A stretch of 40,664 nt of DNA from Pseudomonadota bacterium (GTDB lineage Bacteria > Pseudomonadota > Alphaproteobacteria > Kiloniellales > JACOMY01), in the NCBI GenBank assembly GCA_029781795.1, contig JAKOWB010000090.1, positions 1-40,664 on the forward strand, read 5' to 3'. The notes below the pieces were generated by a model. It was given only the letters and a program-made list of their open reading frames with translations. It was not told where the DNA came from and did no database searches. Position numbers and translations under genes: made by a program. Shown one piece after another: positions 25,187 through 32,947 of this stretch. Position 1 is the first letter of the stretch. Every line of letters starts with the position of its first letter.

Positions 25187-26576
25187 CAAGAGCGCCGTCG
25201 AGAGCCAGCGCGAGGCCTTGACCTACGGCGAGCTGGAGGCCCTGGCCGCGCGCATTGCCGGCGGCCTGCGCGCGGCCGGCGTCGGTCCGGGCGATCTTGT
25301 CGGCCTGCGCCTGCACGATACGCCGCAGCACATCGCGGCCCTCTTCGCCGTCATGCGGCTTGGCGCGATCATCCTGCCGGTGGACTGGCGCGGCACGCGC
25401 GGTGAGTACGACCGGCTGCTGGCACGCTTCGCGCCCCGGCTGGTGCTGGACGACAGCCAGGCTCCCCTCGACTGGCCTGGCCTCCAGCGTCTCGGCGACC
25501 TGGCACAGCACGACGCGGATACAGCACCGCCGGCCGAACTGGCGGACCAGCCGATGGGCTACAGCCTGACGTCCGGCACCACCGGCCAACCCAAGGCCAT
25601 GGTGGTGACGCACGAGCAGCTCTACCTGCGCTTCGCGGCCCGTACCCTCGAGGGGATCTTCGCCCGCGACGACCGCTTCCTCGCGGTCTGGCCGCTCGCC
25701 TATCCGGCCGGTCGCGAGCACGCCATCTGCCTGATCCTGCTGGGCGCGACGCTGGTGCTCTTCTCGTCGCTCGCCAAGCCGGCGGAGCTGGTGGACTTCG
25801 CCCTGGCCCGCGGCATCACGGCGACGGCCGTTTCGCCCAATGCGGTGCGCGGCCTGCTGGAGATCGCCGAAGGCGGCAGCGCCCTGCTCGGTGGCCTGCG
25901 CGTCTTCGTCACCGGCGCGGCGAAGCTGCAGCCCGAGGAGCGCCAGCGCGTTCGCGAGACGATCTGCCCGCGGGTCATCGACTACTACGGCAGCACGGGG
26001 ACCGGACCCATCGCGATCATTTCCGAGGCCGCGGACGGCGCCGAGCCGACCGCCGTGGGCCGGCCGGTCGTCGGCATCGAAGTGCAGATCGTCGACGATC
26101 AGGGTGCGCCGCTGCCGGAAGGCCAGACCGGCGACATCCGCCTGCGCGGTCCGGCGATCAGTACCCTGGCGGTCGGCGACAGCGACGATCGGCGCGAGGG
26201 CTACCGCGGCGGCTGGTACTACCCCGGCGACCGCGGGCGGCTGGACGGCCGCGGCATACTGCACCTCGAGGGCCGCGCCGCCGACCTGATCAAGCGCGGT
26301 GGCGTGATGGTGCATGCGCAGGAGGTGGAGCTGGCCCTGCGCCGCCATCCTGGGGTTTTCGATGCCGCGGTGGTCGGCCTGCCGCACGCGACGCTGGGAC
26401 AGGAGGTCGTGGCCTTCGTCGAGGCCCGCGGCCAACTCGACCAGCGCGACCTCATCCGGCACTGCCGCGCCGAGCTGGCGCCCTTCAAGGTGCCGGCCCG
26501 CGTAGTGACGGTCGAGGCACTGCCCCGCAATGCCAACGGCAAGGTCGACAAGAGCCGCCTGCCGTCCCTGGCCTAG
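25140..26576 (+). CDS. AMP-forming adenylation enzyme (stand-alone A domain)
   Basis: 478 residues with the full set of ANL-family motifs: TSGTTGQPK (A3, T144-K152), YYGSTGTG (A5), WYYPGDRGRLDGRG (A7), GRAADLIKRGGVMVHAQEVE (A8) and PRNANGKVDK with catalytic K468 (A10). It should activate a carboxylic acid as acyl-adenylate and load it on the carrier domain encoded just upstream, or on CoA. At 478 residues it is short for an NRPS A domain but usual for an acyl- or aryl-AMP ligase. Substrate residues cannot be assigned by eye. It begins inside the preceding gene with no spacer. Confidence 0.88.
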   Translation: MNLYDRLARLARYQPDKSAVESQREALTYGELEALAARIAGGLRAAGVGPGDLVGLRLHDTPQHIAALFAVMRLGAIILPVDWRGTRGEYDRLLARFAPRLVLDDSQAPLDWPGLQRLGDLAQHDADTAPPAELADQPMGYSLTSGTTGQPKAMVVTHEQLYLRFAARTLEGIFARDDRFLAVWPLAYPAGREHAICLILLGATLVLFSSLAKPAELVDFALARGITATAVSPNAVRGLLEIAEGGSALLGGLRVFVTGAAKLQPEERQRVRETICPRVIDYYGSTGTGPIAIISEAADGAEPTAVGRPVVGIEVQIVDDQGAPLPEGQTGDIRLRGPAISTLAVGDSDDRREGYRGGWYYPGDRGRLDGRGILHLEGRAADLIKRGGVMVHAQEVELALRRHPGVFDAAVVGLPHATLGQEVVAFVEARGQLDQRDLIRHCRAELAPFKVPARVVTVEALPRNANGKVDKSRLPSLA

Positions 26577-26607
26577 GCTGGCAGGGGCCTAGCCTGGCTG
26601 GCGCTGA

Positions 26608-27231
26608 CTAGACGCCGTTCGCCTGCAGGGCGGCCTGCAGCTTCGGCCTCGCCTTCACCGCCTGGCAGAGCGCGGCGATGCGCGGGTAGCGGGCGTAGAG
26701 CGCCTCCTTCGAGGGGCGATGCCACTGCGTCAGCATGAAGAGGTAGGGGTCGGCGGCGCTGTAGGCCTGCCCCAGCAGCCAAGGGCCGCCGGCGGCCAGC
26801 ACATCGTCCAGGATGCCGAAAAGCTCGGTCACCTTGGCCTCGGCCTTGCCCTGCGCCGACTTGGTTTCCGCCGCGCCGTCGAGGAAATGTTCGTAGCAGT
26901 TGATGGTGGCATAGACCTCGGCGTTCATGAAGGCCAGCCACTGGCAGTAGAGCGCGTCGTCCGGCGTGCCGGGCAGCGGCGCCAGGCGACCGGGGTGCGC
27001 GTTGGTCAGGTACTGCACGATGGCCGAGGACTCGATGATCGTTCGCCCGTCCGGAAGCTGCAGCGCCGGCACGTAGCCCAGCGGATTGATCGCGCGATAG
27101 GCCGGCGCCTTCATCGCCTCGCGCGTCATCCAGACCATGTCGTAGGGAACGCCCAGTTCCTCCAGCACGAGCTGCGGCGCCAGCGAGCCCCAGCGCGGGA
27201 AGCCGTAGAGGCGGAAGCCTGCCTCAGGCAT
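26608..27231 (-). CDS. Glutathione S-transferase (first of a tandem pair in transcript order: second)
   Basis: 207 residues: N-terminal thioredoxin-like domain (RLYGFPRWGSLAPQLVLEELGVPYD, with ESSAIVQYL binding the glutathione gamma-glutamyl group) and a C-terminal all-helical domain (WLLGQAYSAADPYLFMLTQW, the N-capping box region). The N-terminal RWGS contains the candidate catalytic Ser. It overlaps the upstream GST by eight bases and shares its length and layout, so the pair looks like a tandem duplication that has since diverged. Substrate unknown; possible roles are detoxification or dehalogenation/isomerisation in the neighbouring catabolic block. Confidence 0.9.
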   Translation of the reverse strand: MPEAGFRLYGFPRWGSLAPQLVLEELGVPYDMVWMTREAMKAPAYRAINPLGYVPALQLPDGRTIIESSAIVQYLTNAHPGRLAPLPGTPDDALYCQWLAFMNAEVYATINCYEHFLDGAAETKSAQGKAEAKVTELFGILDDVLAAGGPWLLGQAYSAADPYLFMLTQWHRPSKEALYARYPRIAALCQAVKARPKLQAALQANGV

Positions 27232-27835
27232 TGGCCGCCATGACCTTGGCCACGGCCGGGCGGGCCGCCGCCGTCTTCGCCAAGGCCGAGAGCCGCGGGA
27301 ACTGGCGGTAAAGCGCGTCGGCCGAGGGGTGAAACCAGGTCGAGAGCATGAAGAGGTAGAGATCGGCGGCCGAGATCTCCGCCCCCAGCAGATAGGGGTG
27401 CAGGCCGTCCTCCAAGACGCCGAAGGCGGTCACCAGGTCGCCCGCCGCCTTCTCCTTCACCCGCGGCGCGTCGTTCATGCCGCCGGAGGAGTAGCGGTCC
27501 GAATAGTAGTAGCGCAGGTAGGTCTCGTACAGCGTCGACGAGAGGTAGACCATCCACTGCAGGTACTTGGCATGCGCCGGGGTGCCGGGGCGGGGCGCCA
27601 GGGTGCTGGGGTGGCAGTCGGTCAGGTGGACGACCATGGCGACCGACTCGAACATGGCCGTGCCGTCCGGCAACACCAGGGCCGGGACCTTGCCGGTGGG
27701 ATTGAGGCGGCGGTACTCGGCACCCTGCGCGACCGTGGGGTCGACCCAGTGCACTTCGTGGGTCAGGCCCAGCTCCTCGAGCAGGATCTGGGGCGCCACC
27801 GAGCCGGATCCCGGCCGGCCATAGAGCTTGTACAT
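27224..27835 (-). CDS. Glutathione S-transferase
   Basis: 203 residues. The thioredoxin-like domain starts YKLYGRPGSGSVAPQILLEELG, followed by NPTGKVPALVLPDG and FESVAMVVHL, the cis-Pro and Glu/Ser glutathione site. The helical domain carries LLGAEISAADLYLFMLSTW. The candidate catalytic residue is Ser in PGSGS. A GGGAG sequence lies seven bases before the ATG at 27835. First gene of a two-GST operon. A third, less similar GST is at 29893. Confidence 0.92.
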   Translation of the reverse strand: MYKLYGRPGSGSVAPQILLEELGLTHEVHWVDPTVAQGAEYRRLNPTGKVPALVLPDGTAMFESVAMVVHLTDCHPSTLAPRPGTPAHAKYLQWMVYLSSTLYETYLRYYYSDRYSSGGMNDAPRVKEKAAGDLVTAFGVLEDGLHPYLLGAEISAADLYLFMLSTWFHPSADALYRQFPRLSALAKTAAARPAVAKVMAANA

Positions 27836-27900
27836 GAGGAGACTCCCGCGCTTGGGCCGCCGTCCCGGGCCCGGTCACTCGTTGCGCGGGGGAGCCTAGA

Positions 27901-28608
27901 TCAGCTCCAGCCGGTCAGGATAGAGGGGCGGACGAGGGTCAGCAGATGGCCTTCCGCATGGCGGAAGGCATCGCCGATCAACTCCGCCCGGCCGGGCTCG
28001 GCCAGGGCGGCCAGGGCGGCCGGCGGCTTGGCCGGGTCGACCCCGGACAGCACAGCCGCCGGGGTATGGTAGCTGACCATCTGGTTGGCGACGACCAGGC
28101 TCTTGGGCACCTGCTTCTCGCCACCACCGGCGGGCATGGCGAGGCTCTCCTGCGGCCGGCCGCTGCCGGCCAGCAGCGTGGTCGCCAGCACGTCCACCGT
28201 GACGCGGGTCAGGTGCAGGTCGACCACCAGCGTCTCCTCGACGCGGAAGACGCTGCCGATGCGAAGGGCCGGGTCGAAGTCCTTGGCGCGCAGGCGATCG
28301 CTGAACAGGCCGCCGATCAGCGGGATGTCCTTGACGATGCCGATCTTGTTCTCGTCGCGGACCACGGTCTGGCCCTTGAAGCTGCCGAACCAGGCGCCGG
28401 CGTCGGTCACCACCAGGCCCGAGCGCGCCGCGAAGCTGGAGTTGTCGTCCAGGCGCAGGCGCATGAAGTCGACGATCTCGCCGTCGGGCGGTTCGGCCGT
28501 CGGGCTGTTCTCCGGCTTGCCGAAGGTGGTGTCGAAGGCCTCGGCGCCGCGCGGAATCGCGGCGGCGGTCGCGGCGAGCGCCAGCAGGGCGCGGCGGGTC
28601 AGGGGCAT
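27901..28608 (-). CDS. Secretin-like Tat-exported protein of unknown function
   Basis: 235 residues. The N-terminus MPLTRRALLALAATAAAIPRGAEA is a probable Tat/Sec signal. Residues about 62-105 read like the late part of a secretin domain: GLVVTDAGAWFGSFKGQTVV, then KIGIVKDIPLIGGLF (88-102), the counterpart of the GDIPxxGxLF motif of type II/III secretins. The C-terminus LLTLVRPSILTGW recalls their ITPRIV end. At this size it cannot be a full secretin, and no other secretion gene is nearby. The Shine-Dalgarno AGGGAGGT just upstream supports the ATG. The secretin similarity is my reading; the function is unknown. Confidence 0.6.
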   Translation of the reverse strand: MPLTRRALLALAATAAAIPRGAEAFDTTFGKPENSPTAEPPDGEIVDFMRLRLDDNSSFAARSGLVVTDAGAWFGSFKGQTVVRDENKIGIVKDIPLIGGLFSDRLRAKDFDPALRIGSVFRVEETLVVDLHLTRVTVDVLATTLLAGSGRPQESLAMPAGGGEKQVPKSLVVANQMVSYHTPAAVLSGVDPAKPPAALAALAEPGRAELIGDAFRHAEGHLLTLVRPSILTGWS

Positions 28609-28672
28609 GGGACCTCCCTAGAATCCGGAGAGGGGACACCCACTATACGTCGGAAATGCGGCGAGCGTGGCC

Positions 28673-29773
28673 TCAGCCGGTCTCGAAGATCGGCTCGCCC
28701 AGGCTGGCCAGATCGACATCGATGCCCAGGCCCGGGCCGGCCGGGGCGCGCAGCAGGCCGCCCTCGGTGCCCGGCAGGCCGGTGCCGTTGCTGACCGTGA
28801 CCCAGTTGTGGAAGTCGACCGTGTGCTGGCGCCGCTCCGCCGGGGTGGAGATCGAGAGGTGCGCCATGGCGGCGGTGTCGAGGTCGCTGCCGCCGGTGTC
28901 CTCCACCGTGACCTTGAGGCCGAGGTCCACCGCCGCGTCGCGCAGCAGGCGCGCCGGGGTGACGCCGCCGACGCGGGCGATCTTGATGGTGATACCGTCG
29001 ACGCCGTCCAGCGCCGCGTTTACCACGGTCTCCAGGGTCTCGATGTTCTCGTCCAGCACCAGCGGGTGCGGGCAGTGGCCGCGCAGCGAGACCGATTCGC
29101 GATAGGTTGCGCAGGGCTGCTCGAAGACGTAGTCCAGGTCGGCGGTGCGGCCGAGGAAGCGCCGCGCGTCGCTGACCGCGTAGCCGCCGTTGGCGTCGCA
29201 GAAGAGCACCGCGCCCCGGGGCAGCGCGGCGACGACCGCGCGCAGCCGCGCCTCGTCCTCCAAGGGGTCGCCGCCGACCTTCACCTGCAGGCGGCGATAG
29301 CCCTCGGCCCAGTACTTCTGCGCGCGCCTGGCCATGGCCTCGGGCCCCTCCTGCGACAGCGAGCGATAGAGCTGGGTGCCCTCGCCGTAGCGCCCGCCGA
29401 GATACTCGGCCAGTGGCCGGCGGGCGATGCGCGCCGCCAGGTCCCAGCCAGCCATGTCGAAGGCCGCCTTGGCATAGGGGTGGCCCTTCAGCGCCTTGTC
29501 GAGCGCGCGCTTCAGCGCCAGCGGCTGGTCCGCCGGCAGGCCGACAAGGGCCGGCGCCAGCTCCAGCGCCGCGGCCCGTGCGCCGCCGGCGAAGGCCGGG
29601 TCGTAGGTGGTGCCGAGCGGGCTCATCTCGCCCCATCCTTCGGTGCCGTCCTCGGCCGTCAGGCGCACGACCAGGCTGTCGAAGCCCAGCGAGACGCGGC
29701 CGCCGGAGACGGCATAGGGCCCGTCGCGGAAGGGCTGCTCCTGGCGATAGCAGGCGACGCGGACGATGGTCAT
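28673..29773 (-). CDS. Enolase-superfamily enzyme (mandelate racemase/muconate lactonizing type)
   Basis: 366 residues, capping domain then TIM barrel. The acid/base lysines are K165 in LQVKVGG and K264 in [10 protein letters not shown]; metal ligands are D193 (FCDANGGY), E218 (VFEQPC) and D241 (LDENIE); EDTGGSDL follows at 291. This LQVKVGGDP / KIARVGG arrangement is seen in cis-3-hydroxyproline dehydratases and proline-betaine epimerases (HpbD), as well as dipeptide epimerases; the exact reaction is open. The ATG at 29773 is preferred to an upstream one at 29866 because GAGGA precedes it and the family begins MxIxRV. Divergent from the third GST across 119 bases. Confidence 0.85.
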   Translation of the reverse strand: MTIVRVACYRQEQPFRDGPYAVSGGRVSLGFDSLVVRLTAEDGTEGWGEMSPLGTTYDPAFAGGARAAALELAPALVGLPADQPLALKRALDKALKGHPYAKAAFDMAGWDLAARIARRPLAEYLGGRYGEGTQLYRSLSQEGPEAMARRAQKYWAEGYRRLQVKVGGDPLEDEARLRAVVAALPRGAVLFCDANGGYAVSDARRFLGRTADLDYVFEQPCATYRESVSLRGHCPHPLVLDENIETLETVVNAALDGVDGITIKIARVGGVTPARLLRDAAVDLGLKVTVEDTGGSDLDTAAMAHLSISTPAERRQHTVDFHNWVTVSNGTGLPGTEGGLLRAPAGPGLGIDVDLASLGEPIFETG

Positions 29774-29892
29774 GCAGGGGTCCTCAGAGAGGGGCGATCG
29801 AGACAGAGACCTGTGCCAGCCCAACGGGGTTGTCAGCAAGGGGGGCCTCTCGCAACTATGTCGCAACCGCCCGCCAAAGGAGACCCCTTGCG

Positions 29893-30585
29893 ATGATCGA
29901 CGTCTATACCTGGGCGACGCCCAACGGCCACAAGGTGCATATTGCCCTTGAGGAACTGGGCCTGCCCTACAAGGTCCATGCCATCGATATCGGCAAGGGC
30001 GAGCAGTTCCAGCCGCATTTTCTGAAGATCAGCCCGAACAACCGCATCCCGGCGATCGTCGACAGCGAGGGGCCGGGCGGCAAGCCGCTGTCGCTCTTCG
30101 AGTCCGGCGCCATCCTCATCTATCTGGCGGAAAAGACCGGCAAGCTGCTCTCCAAGGACCCGGCGACGCGCTACACCACGATCCAGTGGCTCATGTGGCA
30201 GATGGGCGGCCTCGGCCCCATGCTGGGCCAGGCGCACCATTTCCGCCTCTACGCGCCGGAGAAGATTCCCTACGCCATCGACCGCTACACCAACGAGTCG
30301 AACCGCCTCTACCGCATCCTCGACAAGCGCCTCGGCGAGAGCCGCTACCTCGGCGGCGAGGACTACTCCATCGCCGACATCGCCTCCTGGGCCTGGACCC
30401 GCTATCCCGACCGCCAGGGCGTGAATCGCGACGAGCTGCCGAACTTCAAGCGCTGGTTCGACGAGATCGACGCCCGCCCGGCGGTGCAGCGCGGCGTGCA
30501 GGTGCTGACCAGCCAGCGCCCCGCGGCCTTCGACGACAAGGCCAAGGAGACGCTGTTCGGCGCGACGCAGTTCCAGAAGCGGTGA
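29893..30585 (+). CDS. Nu-class glutathione S-transferase / disulfide-bond reductase (YfcG/YghU-like)
   Basis: 230 residues starting [29 protein letters not shown]. The TPNGHKV stretch (Thr and Asn in the active site), NNRIPAIVD and [19 protein letters not shown] match the YfcG/YghU group, which binds one or two glutathiones and reduces disulfides. The C-terminal helices include [15 protein letters not shown] and [19 protein letters not shown] at 29875-29882 supports the start. Plus-strand gene between divergent MLE and the downstream PLP enzyme (88 bases). Confidence 0.92.
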   Translation: MIDVYTWATPNGHKVHIALEELGLPYKVHAIDIGKGEQFQPHFLKISPNNRIPAIVDSEGPGGKPLSLFESGAILIYLAEKTGKLLSKDPATRYTTIQWLMWQMGGLGPMLGQAHHFRLYAPEKIPYAIDRYTNESNRLYRILDKRLGESRYLGGEDYSIADIASWAWTRYPDRQGVNRDELPNFKRWFDEIDARPAVQRGVQVLTSQRPAAFDDKAKETLFGATQFQKR

Positions 30586-30673
30586 CGCGGTGGCGCCGGC
30601 CGGGCCGGCGCCACTTGTCCCCTTACGCCTTGGCCCTTTGCAGCGGGGCGGCGGGCGTCCATCCTGCGGCGCC

Positions 30674-31819
30674 ATGAAGAACCGTCCCGACCCCCGCCCC
30701 GAGACCCTGGCCGCGCAGGCCGACCACTTCCTCGACCCGGCGACCGGCGCCATCGTGCCGCCGCTGGTCGCCTCCACCACCTTCGCCCGCAACGACGACT
30801 ACTCGCTGCGCGCCGCGACCAGCTATTCGCGCTACGGCACGGCGAACTGGCAGCAGGCCGAGGGGCTTATCGCCAAGCTGGAGGGCGCGGCGGCCGCCGC
30901 TGTCCTGGCCTCGGGCCTCGCCGCCGCAGCGGCTGTGGTGATGACCCTCAGGCCCGGCCAGCGCATCGTCGTGCACGACACGATGTACTGGGGCTTCCTC
31001 GCCTGGCTGAAGGACTTCAGCCGGCAGTGGAACCTCGACCTCGTGCTGGTCGACATGACGGACCTGGCGGCGCTGGAGCGCGCTCTGGCCAAGCCGACCG
31101 AGATCGTCTGGTTCGAGAGCCCGACCAACCCGCTGTGGCAAGTGCTGGACATCGCCGCCATCGCCAAGCTCGGCAAGGCGGCCGGCGCGCGGGTCTGCCT
31201 CGATTCCACCGTCGCCACGCCGGTGCTGACGCGTCCCTTGTCGCTCGGTTGCGACCTGGTCATGCACTCGGCCACCAAGTACCTCAACGGCCACAGCGAC
31301 GTGCTGGCCGGGGCGCTGGCCGTGGCCAAGGCCGACGAGTGGTGGGAGCGCATCCTCTTCAACCGCACCTCGGTCGGCGCCTCGCTGGGTCCCTTCGAGG
31401 CCTGGCTGCTGCTGCGCGGCATGCGGACGCTCTATCCGCGCGTGCGCCAGGCGAGTGAGACGGCGCTGACGCTCGCCACCCACCTTGCCAGCCATCCCAA
31501 GGTCGAGCGCGTGCTCTATCCCGGCCTGCCGTCGCATCCCGGCCACGAGGTCGCCCGGCGCCAGATGCAGGGCGGCTTCGGCGGCATGCTCTCGATCCTT
31601 GTGAAGGGCGGCGGCGAGGCGGCGCTCCGGGTCTGCACCGCGACCGAGCTGTTCCACCGCGCGACCTCGCTGGGCTCGGTCGAGAGCCTGATCGAGCACC
31701 GCCACACGGTGGAGGGCGTGCACGGCGTCTCGCCGCCCGCGCTGCTGCGCCTCTCGGTCGGCCTGGAGCACCCCGACGACCTGCTGGCCGACCTGGAGCA
31801 GGCGCTGGCGAAGGCCTGA
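30674..31819 (+). CDS. Cys/Met metabolism PLP enzyme (cystathionine gamma-synthase family)
   Basis: 381 residues with the fold-type I layout of cystathionine synthases and lyases. The Schiff-base lysine is K202 in HSATKYLNGHSD, the ring-binding Asp is D177 in CLDSTVATPVL, and YSRYG (51-55) supplies the phosphate-binding Tyr/Arg. The usual NPT after the Tyr/Arg motif is TAN here, a small departure from canonical MetB/MetC. FESPTNPLWQVLDI (147-160) is well preserved. It could make or cleave cystathionine or act on another gamma-substituted amino acid. Convergent with DUF1028 without a gap. The ATG at 30674 begins the conserved region. Confidence 0.87.
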   Translation: MKNRPDPRPETLAAQADHFLDPATGAIVPPLVASTTFARNDDYSLRAATSYSRYGTANWQQAEGLIAKLEGAAAAAVLASGLAAAAAVVMTLRPGQRIVVHDTMYWGFLAWLKDFSRQWNLDLVLVDMTDLAALERALAKPTEIVWFESPTNPLWQVLDIAAIAKLGKAAGARVCLDSTVATPVLTRPLSLGCDLVMHSATKYLNGHSDVLAGALAVAKADEWWERILFNRTSVGASLGPFEAWLLLRGMRTLYPRVRQASETALTLATHLASHPKVERVLYPGLPSHPGHEVARRQMQGGFGGMLSILVKGGGEAALRVCTATELFHRATSLGSVESLIEHRHTVEGVHGVSPPALLRLSVGLEHPDDLLADLEQALAKA

Positions 31820-32500
31820 CTACTCGTCGCCCGGCACGCCGTAGGCGGGGGCCGAGGCCGGGTCCAGCGCACGGGTGACGTAGTCGGCCATCTGCGGCTG
31901 GTAGGCGGTCCAGAGGCCGCGCAGCGCCTTTATGGGGTCGAGCTCGTCCCAGTCGACGCGCAGGTCGACCAGCGGCCAGGGCTGCTTGTCGGCCACCAGC
32001 AGGGCGGCGGAATGCACCGGCCCCATCTCGCCGCCGGCCTCGTAGAGCCCGGCCTCCAGCGCGCTCAGCAGGCGTTCGGCAAGATGTCCGTGGCTGCGCT
32101 CGAAGGCGGCAACCATCACACCGGGCAAGGCGGTCGACTTCAGCAGGTTGCCGGCGGCGATGCAGTCGCGGCCCGGCGTCACGGCATTGGTGCCGAGGGT
32201 CTTGGCGCCGCTGTGCAGGGCGCTCCGCCCCTCCTTGTCCAGCACGATGACCTGGCGGTAGTCGGGATTGACGCCCTGGCCGGCCAGCACGCCCGCCAGC
32301 GCCTGGTCCGGCGGCTGCCCGCCCGACAGGCGGTCCAGCACGCGCGGGCCGATGGAGGGCAGGGTGACGTTCTGCGTCGCTACCGCGCCGACGCCGGGGC
32401 GGACGTGCGGGCAGCGGCTGCCGACGCAGATGGAGGAGGTGGTGATGGCGACGCCCACCATGCCGGTGGTGGCGCAGCGCCCGAGGATCGAGAAGGTCAT
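31820..32500 (-). CDS. DUF1028 Ntn-hydrolase-like protein
   Basis: 226 residues of the DUF1028 family: TFSILGRCATTGMVGVAITTSSICVGSRCPHV (2-33), GAVATQNVTLPSIGPRVLDRL (38-58) and DYRQVIVLDKEGRSALHSGAKTLG. The fold is that of Ntn hydrolases, in which Thr2, exposed after Met removal, would be the nucleophile. The family is uncharacterised biochemically as far as I know. It follows ridA by seven bases and is the last gene of the hpaB-like - ridA - DUF1028 operon, suggesting an amide or peptide-type hydrolysis in that pathway. Confidence 0.88.
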   Translation of the reverse strand: MTFSILGRCATTGMVGVAITTSSICVGSRCPHVRPGVGAVATQNVTLPSIGPRVLDRLSGGQPPDQALAGVLAGQGVNPDYRQVIVLDKEGRSALHSGAKTLGTNAVTPGRDCIAAGNLLKSTALPGVMVAAFERSHGHLAERLLSALEAGLYEAGGEMGPVHSAALLVADKQPWPLVDLRVDWDELDPIKALRGLWTAYQPQMADYVTRALDPASAPAYGVPGDE

Positions 32501-32507
32501 GGTGGCG

Positions 32508-32936
32508 TCACTCCGGGATCACCGCAGTGGCCTCGATCTCCACCAGCCACTCCGGCCGCGCCAGGGCGGTGATGACGAGGCCGGTGGAAACCGGGAAGAC
32601 GCCCTTCAGCCAGCGCCCCATGGTCTGGTAGACCGCCTCGCGGTGGCGGATGTCGGTCAGGTACACGACGATGCGGCAGATGTGCGTGAGGTCGCTGCCC
32701 GCCTCGTCCAGCAGCATCTTGATGTTGGCCATGGTCTTCTCGGTCTGCTGCGCCGCGTCGCCGGTGTGCAGCGAGGCTCGAGTCTCCAGGTCCTGCGAGA
32801 CCTGGCCGCGCAGGAAGACCAGCGTCCCCCTGGCGACCACCGCCTGGCAGAGGTCGTTGTCCAGCTTCTGCTCGGGATAGGTGATCTTGGTGTTGAAGGG
32901 ACGGATGCGCTTGTGGACGGGATTGACCTTCAGCAT
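32508..32936 (-). CDS. RidA/YjgF-family enamine/imine deaminase
   Basis: 142 residues. The N-terminal extension MLKVNPVHKRIRPFNTKITYPEQKLDN precedes the chorismate-mutase-like core: VARGTLVFLRGQVSQD, TMANIKMLLDEAGSDLTHICRIVVYLTD, and RPEWLVEIEATAVIPE with the conserved Arg and Glu. RidA proteins hydrolyse reactive enamines or imines; some subgroups, such as 2-aminomuconate deaminases, are dedicated pathway enzymes. Between an HpaB-type oxygenase (11 bases) and DUF1028 (7 bases), a dedicated role is likely. Confidence 0.9.
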   Translation of the reverse strand: MLKVNPVHKRIRPFNTKITYPEQKLDNDLCQAVVARGTLVFLRGQVSQDLETRASLHTGDAAQQTEKTMANIKMLLDEAGSDLTHICRIVVYLTDIRHREAVYQTMGRWLKGVFPVSTGLVITALARPEWLVEIEATAVIPE

Positions 32937-32947
32937 CGCTCTGCCTC

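Noticed and set aside
24125..26576. D-alanylation (DltA/DltC) system
   Set aside because: The carrier is fused to a thioesterase, and there is no DltB/DltD-type membrane protein nearby.
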